From positions 14,416,001-14,480,000 of the forward strand of contig NW_023503493.1 in NCBI RefSeq assembly GCF_014529535.1: DNA of 64,000 nucleotides, in the 5' to 3' direction. Positions 13,201 through 24,759 of this stretch are shown in pieces (position 1 is the stretch's first letter; each line of letters starts with the position of its first letter). The translations under genes and the position numbers were made by a program. The DNA comes from Bradysia coprophila. Taxonomy: Eukaryota; Arthropoda; Insecta; Diptera; Sciaridae. The notes under the pieces were generated by a model. That model was not told the origin of the DNA, did no database searches, and saw nothing but the letters and a program-made list of their open reading frames with translations.

Positions 13201-15690
13201 CTGAACGAGAATTCAAAGAACGCATGGCTACGCTGTACACACGAGACACACATCATTATTGCTTGAATTTGGACGGAGGTTTGGTCATCGATGGCCATCG
13301 ATCCGGTAGTGATGCACGATTTGTCAATCATTCGTGTTCGCCGAATTGTGAGATTCAGAAGTGGTCGGTGAATGGTCTGTTTCGCATGGCATTGTTTACG
13401 ATGAGAGACATTCAACCCGGTGAAGAGCTTACGTATGACTACAACTTTTCGCTGTTCAATCCGGCCGAAGGCCAACCGTGTCGCTGTGAGACGCCACAAT
13501 GTCGTGGCGTGATAGGTGGCAAGTCACAGAGGATTAAACCGATTGAACCACAGGTATGTTTTGTGTCTTATGAACAATATTGCTCTATGAGCAAACACGT
13601 CGCAGCCTTTGTGGTCGGTTCAATTACAAGTTTTTCTTTTCTTTGTCTTAAAAGGTGGGACCAAACAGTAAATCATCCAACAACAAGGGAAAGACCGGCA
13701 GACCAAGAAAGAATAAAGCCAACAAAAATCAATCGTTTATGCACCACAAAGATCGTTTACACATCGCCTTCGTACATCCAACATCGAAAGAGTTGCTTCA
13801 TATTAAAAATGGAAATTGCTTTTTGATGCGAAACATGAGAAAGGTATGACCAATTTAGATTGTGTCCATCAGAAGTTTTGAGTGTAACAAGTGCTCTCGT
13901 TTCCACAGTATCGTCAAAAGAAAGTCCCCGTCAGTACTACAGCTCCAGCCACACTAACTGCACAGATTTCAGCGTTACGAGCTCCTCGTAACATTCGAAC
14001 AAGAGGTCTCACCATTGCCGAACATGATCCAACGATCGAGAAAACGGCAAGAATCGCTGGTATTCTGCGCGAAATTTGTGAGGAGATCGGAAACTACAAA
14101 GGTTTGTCGTGGCACACGTCCTTCTTCTGCACATTTTCTTATTCTTTCCTCTATTTAGATAAAGGTGGTCAGTATCTGGTCACCAAGCTAAATCCGCCAA
14201 CGAAAAAGAAGTGTCCCGAGTACTATGAAAAGGTCGAAAAGCCAATTGATCTGTCGACCATTGAATCGAATGTCGAAAAGGGTCACTACAAACTGCCCGG
14301 TTCATTCGACGAAGACGTTCTCCGGCTGTTTAGCAACGTTGTCAAATTCTATGGCCTTACGTCTCCCGAAGGTTTGGCTGCACAGGAATTGTTAGGCTTC
14401 TACACAACGAAAAAAGAAAATGTTTACCAGCGCCTGCTGACCATCATTGGCGATTCGCAACTGATCAAGTCATTTGTACCGGACAAACCGAATCAACTCT
14501 TGCTGAATGTTGACCCGAATGAAGATATCATCCAGTGCATTTGCGGTTTGTTCAGGGACGAGGGTGTCATGATTCAATGCGCGAAATGTCTGGTGTGGCA
14601 ACACACTGAGTGCACCGGTGCCGATGTTAATGCCGAGAGTTATTTGTGCGAACGATGCGATAATCGAACGGTGGATTTGGAAATTCCATTGAACGAGTAC
14701 ACGGACGAGGGCTATCGATACTATTTGACGTTGATGCGTGGCGACCTGCAGGTGCATCAAACGGACACCGTTTACGTATTGCGTGACATTCCAATGACGC
14801 CAGATCCGGATTCAACGGATTCGACATCTCCGCCAAAGAAGCACACCTACAAGACGATCGGCAAGATTGAGTACACCGAATGCGATATTTTCCGCGTGGA
14901 ACGGTTGTGGAAGGATGACGATGGAAATCGGTTTGTGTTCGGTCATCACTATTTGCGGCCGCACGAAACATATCACGAGCCATCGAGGAAATTCTATCAG
15001 AACGAGGTGGTCAGAGTGCCATTGTACGAAAAGGTGCCAATTGATTTAGTGATGGGCCGGTGCTGGGTCCTAGATCCGACAACGTTCTGCAAAGGCAGAC
15101 CCGTCGACTGTGAAGAATCGCATGTGTACATTTGTGAACTGAGAATGGATAAGGCGGCGAGACTATTTTCGAAAATATCCAAGCAACAGTATCCGGTCTG
15201 CACGAAGTCGTACGCGTTCAACAAATTCGAACAGAAGCTGAAGATTTCGCGCAATTATTTGGTGAGTCTTTCGTTGTTCGAGTAGTTGTCAGTGACGTCG
15301 GTCTCGAATGCATTCGACTCATGAACAAAATATTTTTCCAGCCACATCACATTGCCAATGCCACATTACCCAAACCGAAGAAGAAGAAGAACGAAGAACA
15401 GACCACAGCGCGTAAAAATTCGACTCCGATTGTTCAATTGATGCCAATCCCATCAAAGGTAAGCCAATATGTGCACAGCCTTTCCATACAACTCTCGTCT
15501 AACCAGTCCGATATGGGTTCTTTCACAGACGCTGAACGAAAAACGAACTCGTTTGGAGAACCATCTGTCGAAACTAATGACCAAAATGACATCGCTCAAC
15601 GAAGATGTGCAACCGATCAATTTGTCATACCTGTTGACTGGACGTGGCGCTCGTCGGCGTGCGAATGTGACAACAAATGTGCCTACCTAG
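7269..15690 (+). CDS. ash1: ash1, histone H3K36 methyltransferase (Trithorax group), complete
   Basis: Nine exons join in frame: 7269-7337, 7407-7504, 7574-8343, 8431-13553, 13655-13843, 13909-14101, 14159-15261, 15342-15458 and 15529-15690, giving 2607 aa. The Drosophila protein is somewhat shorter (about 2200 aa). The N-terminal 1800 residues are Ser/Lys-rich and disordered-looking, with an AT-hook (KRKRGRPKK, about 291-300) and four GYKSD-type repeats (about 422-492). Then come a Cys-rich AWS segment (about 1822-1865), a SET domain (about 1866-1990; NHSC at 1945-1948, YDYNF near 1981) and a post-SET CRCETPQCRG (about 1996). A second AT-hook (GRPRK, about 2035), a bromodomain (about 2126-2230), a PHD finger (about 2271-2315) and a BAH domain (about 2346-2480) follow. 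This order is diagnostic of Ash1/ASH1L, a nuclear enzyme that dimethylates H3K36 and counters Polycomb silencing. Introns 7338-7406 (69 nt) and 14102-14158 (57 nt) are multiples of three without stops, so retention would keep the frame. Confidence 0.96.
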
Positions 15691-16229
15691 TTACAAATTG
15701 GAGAATTGGAGTTTTGGTTTAACTTGCGTTAAGTAGCAAAAAAACAGGTCGTACCGTCGTTGACCGTTGATCCGTTTAAAGAAATAATTTTGATTCTCTC
15801 TTCCGTGTGCGAGGAAGTGTATAAGATGTTTATGTGTCGTACTCTTTTATTCTGTAAATAAGAAGTTGGATTAGCGGATGTATTTAATCGCAACCATTGG
15901 AAACGTAAATTATTTGAGCTCTCTGATTCACCCAGTTACTGGAATTACAAATTTCCGTTTCCGTTGTTATACAAAATTGAAAATGAGAAATTTAACTCAG
16001 CCTAGGCTGGCTGCAAAGACAGCCCATCAAGTGTACTGCTTGAGAGGCGCTTGAGTTAAGTGCGAAAGTTTTTAGTTTAAAGAAGCGTCATTGAATTACA
16101 AACCCCTTGTCGCTGGAATATTATGTCTAGTTGATCTACAAGTTCTGCGAACGATGTTGTCCGGTCTGTAACTTGAAATTTATTCAAAGGCCTTTCCAAC
16201 TACCGTTGCGTAGGCATGCATTTCTGTAC

Positions 16230-16770
16230 CGTTAGATATTGAGGGACTCGTTTCATAAACAGCCTGCCGAAATCGGAACCAAGACGCCAATCTTGTGTGG
16301 CCAGTGGGACCAAAAAGCCGAATGCACTTTTATTACAGAAATCTCTCCAGTTACACAAACTGTACATGGTTGTGTGGGGTGTCATTAGAAAGGTAATTTT
16401 ATGTTGTTTAAGGCAAATAGAGTCCTATGGAAGCTTGGTAGCATCTACGATGAAATATGAGGCGTTGAAATATTTAAGTGCTCATATTTTATCGTAGATG
16501 CTTCCAAACTCCCATGAGATCATATTTACCCTGTAACAACATGCAATTACCTTTCTAATAGCACCTCGCATGACCATATACGTTTCGTGTACCTCGAGAA
16601 ATTTCTGTGCGATAAGTGCAAGTTTTCGGTTTTTGGTTTGGTTTTTTTCCTTCTAACCACACAAGCTTCGAAGAATTTTTTTGGAAGTCGTTTTGGAGAC
16701 GCATTTAGAGAATTCCACTGGAAAATGTTTCCTATTTCGGTAGGCCGTTTTTCAAAAGAATCGCTCATTG
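16230..16770. repeat. Large diverged inverted repeat with conserved core
   Basis: The core 16385-16558 has arms TTAGAAAGGTAATTTTATG and GCAATTACCTTTCTAA plus an inner pair, TAGCATCTACGATG and ATCGTAGATGCTTC. Outside the core the flanks still match in inverse orientation at lower identity, for example GTGGGGTGTCATTAG against CTAATAGCACCTCGC and CTGCCGAAATCGGAA against TTCCTATTTCGGTAGG. An old foldback transposon is the simplest reading. Confidence 0.65.
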
Positions 16771-17930
16771 TCAATGTTGTCTGGTAGAATAACTTAGTCT
16801 TGAGAGAATCATCACTCTCTCCATCTCTCTTTACTTTGAAGCCAGAACACCGTTTGTTCCAATTGAAATACCGCGAAAGTTGAGCCTACCATTCTTTGAT
16901 AAGAAAGAAGCTGTGGAAGCTGCGTAAGGTGAATTCTGATATGTCTTCAGTTAAGTTGGTTTTTTGTATCGGCGAAAATTATTACGATGCCAGCAAAATT
17001 AGCATTGAAACTTATATTACATTAAGGTACCTAGAGTCATTATAAAGCGAAATTCAATGAAAAATCCCCTCACAGACGCCATTGACAAAAATGTCATCTT
17101 CCCTTTTTTTCTTCAAAATATGGCAGGACTAAGAATTTCAGTGAGCCTTCTTTTTTGTAGAAACTTTTTTTTATTGAAATTGTATTTACAATCGATTGTA
17201 ACAAGAAAGCGACTGAATGTCGAATGAAAGTTGTTCCATAATTTGATGTAAGACTACACTGCAAATTACGGCAGTACAAACTGTATTGTTCGTAATTGAT
17301 TTCGGTTTTTATTTTTAAAAAATGAAACGAAAATCCAATTTTTTTTTCTTCTCTTTATTAATTTATTCTGATTTCGTTATTTATTCTATTGCGTTGGAAG
17401 TTGTACTTTTAAGGATTTTTTTTTGTGGCTTTGTTACGATGAACAATTGGATGAGAATATTTTTGGTCTCGTTATTTTTCCGGTTGGTTCCATCGAATTA
17501 TTATTATCGATTAAAGTATGAGATAGGAAGATTGTGAGTCAAATTACAAACATTTTTTTTGTCTCTTTTCTGTTGAAATAAAAATTGAGTTGAATGAACA
17601 AACTGACAAAACAATTTATTTGGTTAACAATTTTTAATTATTATTTTCTAAATTATTTATCGAAATTATTATTATTATTGAATGTAAGCAAAATTAAGTT
17701 TTTCTTTTCATTTCTTTTGTGGTTGAATTAGAATTACACAAACAAATAAACAAAAATTGTTTTCAAATTTAATATATCAGCAACAAAAATAATGTTCTTT
17801 AAATAAACGTTTTTACTTCATTTAAAGCAACAACAACAAAACTGTTTTTTTTTGTCTTCGATACAGACCTACAGCCACAGGTGATGAAGGTAGCCTGAAA
17901 GCTGGATCGCTACTCGAGGTATGTTGAAAC

Positions 17931-18070
17931 TTAACCTGTTACAGACGGCAAGCATATGACTAGTGTTATTATCGGGTCTATTACTTCCATCGATCAAAGT
18001 ATTTTTAATCTGTTGATAATTGTCAAAATTGTCAATCATGCATTTTACTATATAAACGAAATGCCTCGAG
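17931..18070 (+). repeat. Dispersed repeat, copy 1
   Basis: It begins TTAACCTGTTACAGAC and includes ATTACTTCCATCGATCAAA and CATGCATTTTACTATA. A second, slightly diverged copy with the same order lies at 20217-20345. Noncoding. Confidence 0.75.
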
Positions 18071-18584
18071 CTCGTCCATCTATTTCTATTATATGTGGCC
18101 ATATATGGCAACTAGGCAAAGCACAAGTGCGCCTTTTGGATTTTGCGCCTTTTCAGAAATAAAATGTATGTACTATTGTATCGCTGGTCTAGATGATATT
18201 ATGAAACGTAAAAGGCGCTAATTGTAATTTCTATATTTTGTCGTTGAAAAACGCGAAAATTTTCGCCTGCGGCGCTAATGAAGGAAATCGTTAAACCTTC
18301 AACGGAATACAGTTTCACCTTCGATTTCTGTCGAAAGAAATGAGTTTTCTTTAGTTGCTTGACGGGTCAGATTCTTTGACTGACTGTCTGAATTTCGATT
18401 TTGGTTACCTTAATTGGAAATGAAACTCATTGAACAATCCATTTTTATTCCATACAAAGAAACACCAAGAAATGTTTTTGCTGTTGTTGGTGAAACTTTG
18501 GGATTTTTAAACAGAAAGTTCGGTTGGTCGATTTTCACATGATTATGATTTAGCCTAAATACGACTAAAATAAAAAAAAACAGT

Positions 18585-18930
18585 CAAGAAGAATCGCCAA
18601 AGTAAAATCGCCAAAAAATTTTTCTTGACGATTCTTCAGACTTCGGCGTTTCTTCACACTTTGGCGATTTTTCTTGGTGTTTCCTGGTTTTTTGTTATTT
18701 TGTTAAATCACAAGAAAAATCGGCAATGCGAGAAGAAACGCCAAAAAATGTGAGGAACGACCAATTTTCCATTCTTGGCGTTTCTTCGTCGATTCTTCTT
18801 GGTGTCTCTTCGCACTCTGGGGTTTTTTCAGGTGATTCAGCAAATCAACAAAAGATGATAAAACTCCAAAAATCTCTAAAGTTTAAAGAAGCGTCTTCAC
18901 ATAAGAAACGTTATTTCGTAGAAGGATAAA
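18585..18930. repeat. CGCCAA / TTGGCG short-motif repeat patch
   Basis: Variants of GGCGATTTTTCTTGG and GGCGTTTCTTCACACTTTGG occur on both strands over about 350 bp, and again at 19298-19545. The mixture of direct and inverted copies lets the region fold on itself. Two patches of the same repeat flank the 168-bp TIR element. Confidence 0.65.
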
Positions 18931-19088
18931 ATGGCTAGGATCTTACGAAGCGCGTTTATGTTACATTTTGTAAAAGGTTAAAATTACTATGATCTCGCGA
19001 TGTGCCTTTATATTACATTTCGTAGAAGGATAAAATTGCTAGGATCACACTAAACGCTTACGTTTCGTAAATGGATAAAATTCGCTAA

Positions 19089-19256
19089 GGGGCCGTTCAT
19101 AAATTACGTAACGCTAGAGGGGGGAGGGGGGGGTATGAGGCAAGCGTTACGGTTCTAACAAAATTGGGTCAAACTTGACCCTTTTAGCGTTACAGACCCG
19201 GGGGGGGGGGTCTGAAAAATGTTGATTTTTGCGTTACGTAATTTATGAACGGCCCC
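19089..19256. mobile_element. MITE, 168 bp, perfect 26-bp TIRs, TAA duplication
   Basis: The left end GGGGCCGTTCATAAATTACG is matched in inverse by the right end, with 26 of 26 bases identical (19089-19114 and 19231-19256). Both ends are flanked by TAA (19086-19088 and 19257-19259). The interior has two G-runs and no open frame. A 3-bp TAA target duplication and GG-starting ends fit non-autonomous PIF/Harbinger elements; the superfamily is inferred. Confidence 0.92.
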
Positions 19257-19297
19257 TAAAGTGTGATGAAACGTGAAGATATAAACAAATCATTTTT

Positions 19298-19545
19298 GTG
19301 TTTTTTCACACCTTGACGATTTTTTTTGCGTTTGGTGATTCCTCTTGTCGATTGACCATTTTTTACATCGCCAGAAAAAATCGCCAAATTGTGAAGAAAC
19401 GCCAGAAAGACAAATTTTCTATTCGTGGCGTTTTTTCCCATTTCTTAGCTTTTCTTCCTTTTTCTGACGTTTCTTTACACTTTGTGGATTTTTCTTGGCA
19501 ATTTCTTTTTTTGGCGATTCATCACAAGAATACTAAAAAATCAGG
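19298..19545. repeat. CGCCAA / TTGGCG repeat patch, second block
   Basis: The same short-motif family as 18585-18930, for example TTTTTCACACCTTGACGATTT and ATCGCCAAATTGTGAAGAAA. It lies just right of the 168-bp element. Confidence 0.6.
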
Positions 19546-20216
19546 GAAATCGGTTAGCGTTTTTCACTTTTAATGTATTTGGTAATTTTCTAATAATTCT
19601 TATTTTAATCCTAAGCAAGTTTTCAATAGAATTTCAGCTTCGAACGGTTCATAAAAAAAAATCGCTCGCTCTGGTCGCGTAGTATACTTAACAATTTAGT
19701 ACTTTTATCAATTCCAACTGTAGCATAACAAACTGTATCCGAAATAATGTATAGGATTTGTGCAAGTAACAGCTGAAAGAGAGCATATGCTTATATTCTT
19801 TCTAAATAATAAGTTTTCGTTTTTTGCGCCTTTCGACTCATCGCACAAGTGCGCCTTTTGGGAGCCAGTCCGGCCCTGCGGAAGAGTAAAATAAGCCAGA
19901 CAGGAGAAGCGGTTCATTTTCGAAACGTCAAATAAGGGACCTAATACACTGTATGAAAATGAACTCAAATGAACACTGACCTAAATTGAACAGTTTTATT
20001 CCCAAAAAATATAGGGCTACTAGATTATTCAGGCCCATAGTCAAATCAGCACTTCTGCCTGGTTAACTTTACTCTGTCGTGCGATAACAGTTGAATAGCC
20101 GTATGTGACAGGTTAATCTAACAACAATCACCGTCGCTCGACAAAGTGATCGGACTAGCTACTAAATGCGGATGTAATTTAATTTTTAAATCAGCTGGTG
20201 TCTTTTTGCCACATAA

Positions 20217-20345
20217 TTAACCTGTTACAGACAGCATATGATCGGTATTAATATCGGTTCTATTACTTCCATCGATCAAATTATTTTTAATCGATTAATT
20301 TCAAATCTGGTACTTCAATTTTTTTAACATGCATTTTACTATAGA
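20217..20345 (+). repeat. Dispersed repeat, copy 2
   Basis: Second copy of the block at 17931-18070, with TTAACCTGTTACAGAC, ATTACTTCCATCGATCAAA and CATGCATTTTACTATA in the same order. Confidence 0.75.
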
Positions 20346-21361
20346 AAGAACCATATTACACACAGCTTGTCATTATTTTTGTCGTCGTTATCGATAACAG
20401 ATGATTCACGTAAATCCATGCTTAAACTCAGCTTAAAGACTCACTTTTTTGCTTGCAACTAAGACCGAATAAAATTATAACAAAATATTTTCTCATCTGC
20501 GATTTCGGAAGCCTCTGAGAATTACTCGAGTTATCGTGATCAAGACAGCATATAAATCTTTTGGGAACTATTTATATATTGTTAGACCAGAAACCCGTTG
20601 CGAATTACTCAAGTTACCCTGTTATTGAGAAATTTACAATTGCATTGGCTCTGTGCACATCTAGTATAGCCATGAAATTTGCATATGCGCGTTGTGTTTT
20701 GCATTATTTTCTCCAGACAATAGGCCATGAGAAAATTGCGATTTTTTGGCGGCTGGTCCAACGACAAAGTGAGAAAAGTGCAGTTTGAGTTTCACACTGT
20801 GAAAAGTGTTTCTCCAGTGAGGAGAAAATAGAACTTTTCTGATTCGAACTGTCACTGTTAGGAATTCCACGAGTGTTTCCACTGTTCAACCTGAAATGAA
20901 TCTAGCAACCTCTGGAATTGAAAATGGTCAACGTAGACCTAGACGTGGCCTAAAATACGAGGTGCTTGTGTGAAATAGATTCAGAATAAACATGAACGTT
21001 AAACGGGGAACATGCCCTAATAGAAGTGTTTATTTCTCAGTAGAAAGGATTTAGCTTTCTGGCACTAATGAAGTGCGGGGAGAATATCCTTTCCAGTAGC
21101 TACAATTCTATTAGTAAATCCAGCTGGGCCGGCCTGAAAGAAGTATCGAAGCTTCATCAAAATTCGAATATGGAGACCGAGACAGGATGGTGCGGTTGCG
21201 AATTTGGAAAAGTTTGGATAAATCGAAAGAGAATTTTCGTCATACCTGAGAAGGCTAATGCATTAAGAGACCATTGGTGACGAAAGAAAGTTCGAGTCAA
21301 CGAAAAGAAATGTTTGCATTACCAAGGAACGGCCATTCACCGAATATATTTATTTATCTAC

Positions 21362-21490
21362 CTAGGTGAAATAATAGCAGTGAGAAAGTGCTATTATTTC
21401 GCCGTCGGTAGATAAAATAGCGTATTCACCTCTGTCCAAATGTTTATTTAGACACTTGGGGTTGTAAGTGTCTAAATAAACATGTGGACA
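21362..21490. repeat. Two adjacent hairpins
   Basis: The first hairpin pairs CTACCTAGGTGAAATAATAG with CTATTATTTCGCCGTCGGTAG. The second pairs CACCTCTGTCCAAATGTTTA with TAAACATGTGGACAGAGGTG. An inverted copy joining parts of both lies at about 30520-30620, between odorant receptor genes 2 and 3, so this is a mobile or dispersed family. Confidence 0.75.
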
Positions 21491-22167
21491 GAGGTGAATA
21501 ATCTACTATTATACTTTGAAAAATCGATTGCCAGACGGTTGGATCTAGCTGGAAAACCGATTGCTAGACGGTTGGATCTTGGATCTAGCTGGAAAACGTC
21601 AATGATTAAACGGGACTCGATGAAATCTGGCATTGGCAAGGAATCGTTTGGTGGAGTTAGCAACGAAAAGACGACCGGAATTTGGAAAAGTTTAAATCTG
21701 GCATTGACAAGTTCACATGGATTGGGAATTCCTCTGGAACGTCGTGGACGAGACGCATTAGTTTTTTGTATTGACATGGAAAGACCCAAATGGGAATTCT
21801 CTGTAAAGTCATTCACAGCGAATTGGTTCTTGTAACGACATGGAATGACCTGAAATTGTCTAAGATTGTCAATGGCCTTTAAAGTCAAAAATGTGGCATT
21901 GACAAGCTTATTTCGTATACAGTCCACAGTTGAATCGGTTGGTCCGCCGAAATAGTTGGAAGCCAAGTATGATTATGCAGGACAAGTTGTATCCTGGCAT
22001 TCGTTGGCTAACGTGTATGGAGATCCGAAAATTGTCGATGGTATGTAATCCCAGAGCTCTCGCATTGATCATTCGAAAACTATAGATGGGAGTGGTAAGA
22101 ATTTTACGGCATCCTCTTTAAATGAAAGTGGTCACTTTGTTTAAGTTTTCAAAAATGCGTGGCGTAT

Positions 22168-22357
22168 CCAAGGCTGTATACTTTGGGGAGGTCACGCAGA
22201 TGCCGATACGCGGGTTACACACCACGTTTCATACAAAAAATTCACCACGCCATACAAATTGAATTTTGGTGAATTTGTTTGAATGAAAAAGGTGTGTGTT
22301 CCCGCGTATTTAATAAAATAAAGATCTGCGTGACCTCCCCAAAGTATACAGCCTTGG
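22168..22357. mobile_element. Foldback element, 190 bp, CCAAGG ends, 6-bp flanking repeat
   Basis: TIRs of 34 identical bases start CCAAGGCTGTATACTTTGGG and end with the exact inverse. The immediate flanks on both sides are GCGTAT (22162-22167 and 22358-22363), a 6-bp direct repeat. No open frame. It lies about 390 bp upstream of the first odorant receptor and belongs with the CCAA-ended elements at 46786 and 59071. Confidence 0.85.
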
Positions 22358-22742
22358 GCGTATCGATATTCGCTATTCATGAAATTTTCTTCGGCAAACA
22401 AATAAATATTTTAGGCACTACACTATAGCGTTAGATATAGTTCAGGCAAATTGAATCTAAACGCATCAGCTCCGATGCATTGAACAGGTCTAAAAACAAC
22501 AAAATCATTATACAGTAGTCACATCTACGTAATAATAATTCTGAATAATAAATTGGTGACTCACAACAGTTATATGACTGTTAACAGACGACAATGTGAC
22601 TGCGGTTGAGGACCTATATTATTTAGTGAAATTTACCTGGTTCGTAATGGTATTTCACTGAAAACTTAGTGGAAACGAATGAGCTATTTCAGTTAACAAC
22701 CAACCGTTTGCTACTGACTACTCAACGTTTATAATTTCAAGG

Positions 22743-24196
22743 ATGCAATCCACCCGAATTCATAGGTTGATCGATCGAACGATTTCTTTCTTTCGTCGTA
22801 TTGGCATTTGGCATGGAGAAGTCGGGCCTACAATGGGTCAACTAAGACTGAAGTTATTCTGTAGCATCTATTACCTGTTTTTTGTCATTTCATTATCGAT
22901 TGGAGCAATTGCAGAGAAAACTGTTGATAAAATAATATTTTTAGCGGAGGCATCCATTATTATTGCAGTTTTGACAATTAAAATTTGGATGTTGATTTGG
23001 AATCAGAAGCAAATTATGCGTTTGCTTAATAGAATTTGCATCTTTTCAATTCGAAGTGACGAAAAATTCAAATTTTTCAATGACAAAGTGGAGAAATTCA
23101 TCAAATTTGCGATTTTATTCGCATGTGCTACTGTCGTTGCTTCTGTGGGATGTTCAGTTTTCCCATTTTTTGGAAAAGAGAAGACATTTATTGTGGACAT
23201 TGCGTTTCCTTTGGATTGGAAAAATAGTGAAATTAAGTTTTGGATGGCGTACATTTTCTTCGTTTCCGAAAATGTTCTCACGCTTTCGGCGCTGACATTT
23301 CCCGTTATAATTTGGTATCTATTGCTGCATTGTTCTTTAAGATATAAAATTCTTGCAATGGAAATAAGAAACATGGGACGAGTCACAGATGGCAGTGAAG
23401 TAAAAATATCTGTTAAAGAACAACAGGCCATTTTTTATCGGGACTTGGTGGCGTCGATTGAAGCTCACCTTCATTTGAGGGGGTGTGTTCAGTCAACTTC
23501 AAGCATGAGTTATATTCTAATCTGACAGTGTGCCATACAACACTGTAAAAAGTCATTTCAGCTGTCGACTATGATCACTTTTGCTTGAAGTGCATTGGTT
23601 CAGTTCATGAATGTCTATTCTGTCTGTTGACTGCTGTAATTTTGTATTTTTTTTTTAAGATTAATGGACGAACTCGAGTCATTTTTATCAAAACTGTTTT
23701 TATTACAATTCGCCACCAGTGGCCTCTGTATTTGCGGATCAATTTATTGTTTGGCATTTGTATGCATAGCTCCGAACCCTACAACTTTGAAGTCATTGAC
23801 GCTTTTGATTAATTTCTAGGATATCAGTGACACCTTTGTGGAACGTATGGTGCACGTCTATACGTTGTTTTACAGCACTGCTGAATTGTTTATGATAACG
23901 TACTTCGGAAATGAGATTATGTTGTCAAGCAGTCGCCTATCATACAGTTTGTTTGAATCGGAATGGATCGGACAACCACAATCGACCATGAAATGCATAA
24001 TCATTTTTGGTGAATATTTGAAGCAATCGCATGAGTTGCTAATCGGTAAATTGTATCCGTTGACTTTGGAAACATTTACTAGGGTAGGCAGGCACTGCTC
24101 TGTTGCTCTGTTGGTATAGTCAATGTAGCATTTTTATTGCAGATTCTAAATTCCTCTTACACCTTGTTCAACATTCTAAAAAATACAAAACAGTAA
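22743..24196 (+). CDS. Odorant receptor 1 of the array (7tm_6 family)
   Basis: Four exons, 22743-23482, 23660-23759, 23820-24083 and 24143-24196, give 385 aa with no internal stop. Insect odorant receptors are ligand-specific subunits that form cation channels with Orco in sensory neuron dendrites. Hydrophobic segments lie near residues 38-56, 70-88, 127-148, 178-208 and 255-280. The FMITYFGNEI motif in exon 3, followed by the S.W segment (ESEWIGQP), is the 7tm_6 signature region. The intron at 23760-23819 contains an in-frame TAG, so it must be spliced. An AATAAA lies at 24302-24307. The ATG follows TTTCAAGG, a context shared by all four genes. The ligand cannot be inferred. Confidence 0.92.
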
Positions 24197-24354
24197 ATAT
24201 GCGGAGGTTCTGGTTGAGCATTTTGACGCATTTCGTGACACGAAACAGCTTAATATTTCTAGCAATCACAGATACGTAGAAGTAGTGAAAGAATGTACGA
24301 TAATAAATAGCACCCAGAGAAACTGCACACACACCATATAATAGTCTATACAAT

Positions 24355-24484
24355 AGATCATCTTCAAGATACGGTACTTTCAGACGTAACCTCACTTAAG
24401 TTTCGATAATGTTTCGTTCATTCATTCATTTGTATGAGATTTTTTTAACGTGGATGGCAATTCAACCGGTTTTGAAGATGATCT
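24355..24484. mobile_element. Small TIR insertion downstream of receptor 1
   Basis: The ends AGATCATCTTCAA and TTGAAGATGATCT are exact inverses. The same insertion lies downstream of receptor 2 (29514-29654) but is absent behind receptors 3 and 4. At receptor 4 the uninterrupted sequence TATACAATAGTATTGACTCG (about 36223-36242) shows the empty site. The target duplication is only 2-4 bp (AT or ATAG) and ambiguous. Confidence 0.85.
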
Positions 24485-24759
24485 ATAGTATTGACTCGTT
24501 TAGCACACCTAAACAAGGCTTATTTGTGTGAGTCACAAAATTAAAACCGATGGATCTCGCACTCTTCAAGATTTATAAGATTTATTAACCCCTCGGTTAA
24601 AACAAAACACAAAGCCGGAAAGGCCTGTAGTGTAGTAGGGTTTCATTAAATTCTAATTCTGTTGAAAAATAAATTGTTTGCTCAGAAACTATATTAACGC
24701 AATTTTATGTCGAATCGAAGTTTTGAAGGAATGTTAAACTTGCATCAAAACGAGTGAAA

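Larger units (their letters stand above)
15691..22742. other. ash1 3' flank and gene-poor, repeat-rich interval
   Basis: The first few hundred bases are presumably the ash1 3' UTR. No AATAAA is seen close to the stop; the first clear one is at 17577-17582. No convincing gene was found. The interval carries an old large inverted repeat (16.2-16.8 kb), a duplicated 140-bp block, patches of CGCCAA/TTGGCG-rich repeat, a 168-bp TIR element, a double hairpin and a 190-bp CCAA-type element, listed separately. A 52-base splice-bounded open segment at 17867-17918 is described as a finding. Confidence 0.6.

Noticed and set aside
17322-17537. Plus-strand 71-codon hydrophobic frame
   Set aside because: Its composition is explained by T-runs in AT-rich DNA; there is no homologous copy or gene context.
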